This document shows, in pieces, positions 1-5,268 of a stretch of DNA of 5,268 bases (within the stretch, counting starts at the first letter, position 1; each line of letters begins with the position of its first letter). The DNA lies in contig DJBG01000122.1 in assembly GCA_002429965.1 (NCBI GenBank), positions 8,732-13,999 of the forward strand, written 5' to 3'. The notes under the pieces are model-generated. The model did not search any database. It had not been told where the DNA came from and saw only the letters and a program-made list of their open reading frames with translations. The position numbers and the translations under genes were made by a program. This DNA comes from Hungatella sp. UBA5982 (GTDB lineage: Bacteria > Bacillota > Clostridia > Lachnospirales > Lachnospiraceae).

Positions 1-1
1 T

Positions 2-165
2 CACATTGATAATAATGAATGGGAAGAGCCTGATACAAAGACGGCGGAGGACGTATCAGGCGAAGAAGAGAATGAAGCAAAAAGTCGGGAAACACTGTTT
101 AGCCGGGCAGTGCTGCCTGCGGAGGAGGAAGAATTTTCCGATATAAAACAGTATCCGGAATCCCC
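2..165 (+). other. Acidic N-terminal linker of the RHS protein
   Basis: Residues 1-54 are rich in Glu and Asp, with runs such as GEEENE (near residue 20) and EEEEF (near 41), and few hydrophobic residues. No signal peptide or membrane helix is visible. It is probably a flexible, disordered connector between an unseen N-terminal part (signal peptide, wall-binding or secretion-targeting domain) and the RHS shell. This is inferred from composition only. Confidence 0.6.
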
Positions 166-3100
166 ATTTACCTACTTCGAAACAAATCATGTAAATGTTC
201 AATTAAGCACCGGCAATGTCCAATATGAGACAACAGATTTTGTACTGCCTGGAAGGGATGGGTTCGACGTATCCATTGCCAGACGCTATGACTCCGGCTG
301 CGCCAATTTAGTGGATATGGATCCATATGTCAAAAATAATAAGCTAAAAACAGGTTCGAAAGATAACAGTTTTTATGCTGCGTCATATGGACTGGGATAC
401 GGATGGTCCTTTGTCCTGCCGTCCATTGAGACAGTGCCATATCTTAAGTGTTCTTACATGGTAATACCGGTTGTTCCTCCGGAGTCAATTTTAATAGGAA
501 CTCCAGGTTTTGATTATATTCTGCATCTGGAAGACGGCAGAAGTTTAAAAATAAGCCGGTCCTCAGACAGATTTGAGGACCATAGCCTAAACGATGTCAG
601 TATTGTTACCAGATCAGGTACGATTCAGCACCCCTATGCAGCCAATATTGCAAAAAGTTATGATATCATAATTGTATACAAGAATGGAAACAAGGACTAT
701 TTTAAAAATTTATATGAAACTGTTGACGAACGAAATGGATTGTTGCCGCAGAAGTTTACACTGGTCGCCCGGCAGGATAAGTTTGGAAATGTGATTTGTT
801 ACGATCTGAAGGATTCCGGCGGTATGGAGATTGTGGATACCTGGGGGCGTAAAATCAGCCTGGAGAAGACCGATTATGGACTTATCTGGAAATTGCCGGA
901 AAGCAAGGACGGAAAAGCATGTGAACTTTCCTACCATATCGATCAGGCGCATCCGCTTAAGCTCACCGCAGTAACAGACCCCGTAGGCCGTAAGACCCAG
1001 TATAACTACTATTATCCGGGAGATTACAAGGGCATTATGAGTTATGCCTCCAAAAAAGTAGCAGGAAACACTACTGCAAATATGACGCGCAATTATCTGC
1101 TGCTAAAGAGTGTCACATACCCAAATCATGCATCCACACAGTTTACATATGGCAGGGAAATTAGTATTGAAAATGATGCCGGTGGAAAGATTACCCATTT
1201 TGCATTGACAATGAAAATGGATATCGCTGACGGAACCGAATACAACCGGGGAGAATATTACTACAGGCTTGATTCCGGAGCAGCCTACAGCAATGGCAAG
1301 TATATCGAATATGCAGAAGTAAAAAATCATCAGGACATTCTGGAAACCCATCAGTTCGATCGAGAAGGGCAGCTAATAAAAAAGGAGGTCCGGCATCAGG
1401 AGGCTCTTATTTCAAAAAGCGTTTATAAATATAGTAATAAACTAATCGTGTCAGCAGTTGACCAGGTATTTGACAGGAACAATGAATCAAAATTTCTGGA
1501 AAAGAAGACCTCCTGGAAATATTCTGCAGATCAAAAAGCAAATATAATCCAGCTCATTGAAGAATATTCGGATGACCCTTCCTGCAGCCAGGAAATCAAT
1601 ACAAGCTATGGAGACTACAGCATCATTCTTGAAACAGAAAGAAAAAAAGGCTCTGACCAGATCAGGGAAACAAATGAGCTTCATACGGAATTGGGAAAGC
1701 GGGTAATAAAGTATCATCGGATCTATGAAAATGGAGTCTTAAAAGAAAAAACAGTATATGATTATATGGATTCGAAAAATCCCTACTGTGTGACCAACGA
1801 AAGAAGGTATTTCCTGGCAGGCAGCGGGAACCTGGAGCAGTCAGGTGATTATACTGAAACAATTTATAAATACAGCTCTCCTTCCAGTACTGACAGTAGA
1901 TACACACATAACTTTATATCAAAAGAACAAACCGGCATCATAGATGCGGACGGCAGGACCTGCGATCCAATCAAGGAAGAATTTCAATATGACAATTGGG
2001 GACGGCTCATCTCCAAAAAGGATTCCAGGAATCAGGTCAGCACCATTCGCTATTACGGGCTGGGACGGGTTGAAGCAGAGACGTTGCCTCCGGTAGACGG
2101 CCAGCAGGCAGCAAAAGAAACCTATTATAATGATATCTTAAACTATATCACGGAAACAGATGCGAACCATCAGAAAAGACGGATTCAATACACACCGTTT
2201 GGACAGGTTCAACAGGTCTGCCTGGCCGTATCCAATGAACAGGCCTCCGGCGATGTTGTGCTGCAGGATTTCCGGTATAATTCATGGGGAGAGCTGACAG
2301 AAGCAGTCACATATGATGGGAACGGCACAGCGGCAGACCATGTAAGAAAGACGGAGCGTTATACCTATGATTCATTTGGCCGGGTGCTATCCCACACGAT
2401 TCCACAAGTGGGCTATGAGGAGAAGTATGAATACAATGAGGTATATATCGATCCGGCGGATGGCAGGAAGTACTATCGCGAACTGAAAAAAGTCATAGGA
2501 GACGCCTCGGCTCCGGATATCGTGACGGAATGTTATAAAGACCAGAAAGGCCAGGTCCGGATGGAAATTTTAGCCGGAGAGAGGGTGTTTACCTACGAAT
2601 ATGACAATGCAGGAAACAATATCCGGAAAATTGATGCCCGGAACAATGCGGAACGCTGGGAGTACGATTATGCAGGCCGGGCAGTTAAATCCACACGGAC
2701 GGATTCCGGCCAGGAGAGAATTACCAGCATTCAATATGATGCGTTAGGCAATAAACGGTACCATTGGGATGAAGCTGGAAAGAAAATCGAATTCCAATAC
2801 GATAAGGCAGGACGTCTGGTTCAAATCATCGAGCCGTTTGACTACCGCAACCGGTTTATAAAATATTACTATGATGGAGCCGGAAATATAATAGGGGAAA
2901 AGAAGGCACAAAAAGATGGATGGCAGGAGACTCAGTATGTTTACGATGCCAGGCATCGTTTAACTGATACCTACCAGTACCTAAGCCCGGGCAGCTGGAT
3001 TAAGACTACCTGCCGGTATGATGCGATGAATCAGGTCATTCTAAGGAGAACAGGGGATACCCCATCCGGCGAAGGGCGGGAGGTGACAAAATATGCCTAT

Positions 3101-5268
3101 GACCGCTTTGGAAATGTCACGGCAATAACGGATGCTCGCGGCTGTACGGAATACTATGAGTATGACAAAGCCGGAAGACTGCAGAAGAAAACTGACAGGA
3201 ACAAGGACCAGACCGTTTATAAGCATGATGCCCTGGAACATCTGATAAAAGAAACCGTGCAAAAGAGAACTCCTGACGGAATGGCAGTCAGTGAACGGGA
3301 GTACGCCTATGGTAAGAACGGCAAGCGGATTGGAGAAGTCAGCCGGGAATCCGTGGGAGGAAAACAAACCGTCCTCTTGGAGACGAAGTACCGCTACAAT
3401 CATAAAGACCAGTTAACCCGCCAGGAAGATCCGGGAAATGTAAGGAAAGATTATACTTATGATATATATGGAAACCGTCAGTCCTTTCAACTGACCCGGG
3501 AAGGAAATACAAGCCCGGATGTCAGTCTGTATTATACGTATGATGATTTATACCGTTTAAAGCAGGTAAGAAAAAACAGCGCTGCAGGGGTGATACTGGC
3601 CGAGTACGAATACGATGAAAAAGGCAACCGTAAAACCCTCCGCTATCCGCAGTCCGGTATGGAAACCATCTATATGTATAATGATGGCAACAGGGTAATA
3701 TCTTTAGAGAATAAACGGCAGGGAACCGTGATTTCTGCATGGGAATACGGCTATGATGTGGATGGGAACATTCTAAACAAGATTAACAAAGCTGGTTCTG
3801 CCCCAGTCACCATATCATATCAATATGACCGGCTGGGTCGTCTGACAGAAGAAGAATATTCCGGCTGGAAGCGGACGCTTTATACCTATGACGCCTATTC
3901 CAACCGTATGAAAATGATGGTGGAAGGAAGAACAAAGGATGAACTGGTCAGTGTTACCAGCTATGAGTATGGTTTGAACAACCGGCTGGAGAAGGAGACA
4001 AAAAAGCAGGGGAAAACAACGGAAACGTATCGGGACCGTTATGCTGATAATGGGAATGAAACCTTCCGGATTTGGGAGAAAACATCGCCAACCCCAGACT
4101 ATCCGGGAATTGTCAAGTTATCGGGGGACTATCAAAAGGAGACGCCGACCGTTTATGAGTGGAGACATTATGATGGATTCAACCAATTGATCCGGATCAA
4201 TCAGGATGAGAAAGAGATTACATATCAGTACCGGGGAGATGGCCTGCGTCACAGCGCCCAGGTGAGGAAACTGACCGAAAGTCAGGGTAAAACGAATTTG
4301 TATTGCTGGGATGGAAGCGATATTGTAGCAGAACAGGCTGATGGCAGCAAAATTAAAACCTATTTAAGGGGAATCAAATTAATTGCCAGAGAAATAGATA
4401 GTATGGTATACTACTATATATTTAATGAACATGGGGATGTAACCCAACTGTGGAGTCAAAGCGGAACGTGTAAAGCTTCGTATGAGTATGATGCTTTTGG
4501 AATTGAGAGAAACCTATATAAGGAGGATGAAAATCCGTTCCGGTATTGTGGGGAGTATTTTGATTTAAGCAGCGGAACGTATTACTTGCGTAAAAGATAT
4601 TATGACCCTGCAACTTCACGCTTGCTTTCTCCCGATATTCATTGGCATCCGGGCAATATGATTTATGGCGACAATCCTATAAAAATTAATGAACGTCCAG
4701 CAGACCCCAATGACCCATTGGGCTTGAGTACATATACCCTTGTCCCTGATTTGGCAGCAATAATGCAAAGTAGTAATCTTTATGTATATTGTGCTAACAA
4801 TCCGATCATGTATGTTGACTCCAGTGGTGAAATCTTCATGCTTGTTACAGCTGCTATTGGTGCAGCTGTAGGTGGTATTGGAGGGGCAATTTATTCTTAT
4901 GCTAAACACGGTGAGGTTCGTTGGCAAAATGTAGTCGCAGGTGCAGCAATAGGCGGTGCTATAGGTTTAACAGGCGGTGCAGCGGCAGGCGCAATCTTTG
5001 CGGGTAGTGCAACGGCCTCAACTGGGGCAGTGCTTACTGGAATGGGTATAATGGGTACTACTGCTGCTGGTGGCGCGGGTGCCGCCGCTGCCAATCAAGT
5101 TTATAAAACACTTGAGCAAGGTGTTAATCTTAGTTCCAAAGCTTTGCAGCACATGGAAGAAGTTGGACGGGCCTTGCCAATACAAACGCTTATTGATACA
5201 ATTAAGCTTGGAGCAAGCATGGATGATCCTCGAGGCTCACAGGCACTTATGTATTATGCTCAGGTGAC
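2..5268 (+). CDS. RHS/YD-repeat polymorphic toxin protein, partial at both ends
   Basis: A single frame starting at base 2 stays open for 1,755 codons and leaves the window at both edges, so start, signal peptide and stop are not visible. The first in-frame ATG (317, residue 106) lies inside conserved sequence and is not the start. Order of parts: acidic linker (1-54), DUF6531-like N-terminal module (about 55-143), degenerate repeats (to about 660), YD repeats (about 661-1420), RHS core (about 1454-1609), Gly/Ala-rich hydrophobic segment (1613-1699) and a cut-off C-terminal domain (1700-1755). YD repeats with the NPFRY, YYLRKRYYDP and NNP signature identify the family firmly. Known relatives (Rhs, WapA, TcC) form a cage of repeats that holds a C-terminal toxin used against competing cells. 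Secretion and toxicity here are inferred. The visible length already suits large Firmicutes members; an immunity gene would be expected next downstream. Confidence 0.96.
166..430 (+). other. DUF6531-like N-terminal RHS module
   Basis: Residues about 55-143 carry the usual entry to an RHS shell: VQLSTGN (66-72), then TDFVLPGRDG, then an ARRYDS strand ending near residue 98, and later GLGYGWSF (130-137) leading to LPSIE. In DUF6531-type modules the pattern is a TGN turn, a TDF-LPG strand, an R-Y-N/D-S strand and a G-GW turn; all four are present in order. In known structures this part starts the beta-spiral shell and helps close one end. The match rests on motifs recognised by eye. Confidence 0.75.
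431..1981 (+). other. Irregular RHS shell region with degenerate repeats
   Basis: Residues about 144-660 lack the clean Y-D-x-x-G periodicity seen later. They keep the alternating strand-turn texture: LEDGRSLKI (near 178), DKFGNVICYDL (near 260), DTWGRKISL (near 280), DPVGRKTQY (near 327), FDREGQLIKKE and YKYS units. This is common in large Firmicutes RHS proteins, where the first part of the shell is less repetitive. No catalytic motif or separate domain is recognised here. The frame stays open and the codon use matches the downstream array, so this is not a decayed section. Confidence 0.6.
1982..4260 (+). repeat. YD (RHS) repeat array, protein-level
   Basis: Units of the form Y-x-Y-D-x-x-G-R/N are scattered from residue 663 (YDNWGR, 685 YGLGR, 730, 759, 789 YDSFGR) and become regular from residue 867. 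Anchor residues fall at 867, 888, 912, 933, 957, 981, 1006, 1033, 1054, 1075, 1103, 1132, 1153, 1180, 1204, 1226, 1251, 1275, 1296, 1323 and 1347, which are 21-29 residues apart, then 1390 and 1410. Clear examples are YDYAGR (888), YDKAGR (933 and 1054), YDRFGN (1033) and YDRLGR (1275). In solved relatives each unit is a beta-hairpin of a spiral sheet forming the hollow shell. Some units have lost D or G (HDALEH at 1075, YNHKDQ at 1132, YDDLYR at 1180). The repeats are diverged at DNA level; I see no long exact nucleotide repeats. Confidence 0.93.
4361..4828 (+). other. RHS-associated core domain with insert
   Basis: Residues about 1454-1609 hold the conserved core that precedes the variable tip: YLRG (1454-1457), FNEHGDV (1474-1480), YEYDAFG (1494-1500), NPFRYCGEYFD (from 1511), YYLRKRYYDP, LLSPD (ending 1545), then NLYVYCANNP (from 1592) and VDSSG (Asp at 1606). 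The usual short link between the SPD and NLYVY parts is widened by about 46 residues, containing HWHPGN, IYGDNP and DPLGL (Asp at 1571). In relatives, the core closes the shell and many members self-cleave at an Asp-containing DPxG-type site after it. Here the second site reads DSSG rather than DPxG. Whether it cleaves is unknown. Confidence 0.9.
4838..5098 (+). other. Gly/Ala-rich hydrophobic pre-toxin segment
   Basis: Residues 1613-1699 are dominated by Gly and Ala with Ile, Leu, Val and Met. There are two or three hydrophobic stretches: about 1613-1630, about 1645-1665 and about 1672-1697. The first two are split by a short polar piece (YAKHGEVRWQ). Small-residue patterns such as GAAVGGIGG and AGAAIGGAIG suggest packed or membrane-inserting helices. 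Such segments are frequent between the RHS core and the toxin in Firmicutes proteins; a role in translocation or in toxin packing is inferred. The low-complexity Ala/Pro frame on the opposite strand over this stretch is only its shadow. Confidence 0.7.
5099..5268 (+). other. Start of C-terminal effector domain, possibly DUF4258-like, cut by window edge
   Basis: After the Gly/Ala segment, residues 1700-1755 become an amphipathic, charged sequence: SSKALQHMEEVGR (His at 1717), a PIQTLIDTIKLG helix, a DDPRGS turn and the beginning of a strand (ALMYYAQV). The order helix with A-x-x-H-M, a helix ending in x-x-I-K-x-G, then a D-P-x-G turn and beta strand recalls the DUF4258 class, which is placed among BECR-fold putative RNase toxins. 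The strands that would complete the fold lie beyond the window, so the assignment is tentative and the active site cannot be judged. If right, the target would be RNA inside a competing cell. Confidence 0.45.

Noticed and set aside
1381..1389. Perfect Shine-Dalgarno-like AAAGGAGGT inside the gene
   Set aside because: No ATG, GTG or TTG start in a useful frame follows at a proper distance, and the sequence is explained as Lys-Lys-Glu-Val codons.
3041..3403. 120-codon open frame on the - strand, the longest on that strand
   Set aside because: It sits opposite the YD repeat array, whose coding strand shows clear family motifs; no start signal or recognisable product.
4520..4565. AAGGAGG directly followed by ATG, suggesting an internal gene start
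   Set aside because: The spacing is zero bases and the frame from that ATG stops after 13 codons.
4838..4840. In-frame ATG (residue 1613) as an internal start for an orphan toxin
   Set aside because: Only a weak purine stretch precedes it and the RHS core reads straight through; a full-length fusion is the simpler reading.
4897..5094. Ala/Pro-rich open frame on the - strand
   Set aside because: It is the reverse complement of Gly/Ala-rich codons in the RHS frame; the composition is fully explained by that.
5070..5267. Open frame on the + strand overlapping the C-terminal end in another frame (65 codons)
   Set aside because: It overlaps the strongly supported RHS frame, has no ribosome binding site of note and no family likeness; it is a shadow of the low-complexity and tip region.
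1..5268. Possible frameshift or pseudogene, since such long repeat genes often decay
   Set aside because: I translated the frame from base 2 to the end and checked it at many points; no stop or frame break was found.

Overview
The whole window lies inside one very large protein-coding gene on the + strand. Read from base 2, the frame is open for all 1,755 complete codons with no stop, and the gene runs off both ends, so neither the true start nor the stop is visible. The protein is an RHS/YD-repeat polymorphic toxin of the kind found in Firmicutes. Residue numbers below count from the codon at 2-4. The moderate GC, the AGA/GGA/ATA-rich codon use and the style of the RHS core (ring motif followed by an IYGDNP-type insert) suggest a gut or anaerobic Clostridia, possibly Lachnospiraceae. 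That placement is inference.

Layout: (1) 2-165, an acidic, Glu-rich linker that continues an unseen N-terminus. (2) About 166-430, a DUF6531-like N-terminal RHS module with the STGN, TDFVLPGRDG and YGWSF motifs. (3) About 431-1981, a long stretch of degenerate, irregular beta-rich repeat units. (4) About 1982-4260, the YD-repeat array; its best part (2600-4231) has 23 units, mostly 20-29 residues apart. (5) About 4361-4828, the RHS-associated core, with the YLRG, HGDV, NPFRY, YYLRKRYYDP, SPD and NLYVY...NNP motifs, carrying an insert with a DPLGL motif. (6) About 4838-5098, a Gly/Ala-rich hydrophobic segment. (7) 5099-5268, the start of a C-terminal effector domain that resembles the DUF4258 class and is cut by the window edge.

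By analogy with known Rhs and WapA proteins, the YD repeats would form a hollow shell around the variable C-terminal toxin. The core plugs one end and often releases the toxin by self-cleavage. The Gly/Ala segment probably helps membrane passage or packing. Codon use changes visibly near base 4600, from GGA/GGC/GGG-dominated glycine codons to about half GGT. This fits a swapped toxin tip on a conserved chassis. An immunity gene is expected just downstream, outside the window. I see no RNA gene, CRISPR array, insertion sequence, promoter or terminator, and every other open frame is a shadow of this gene.
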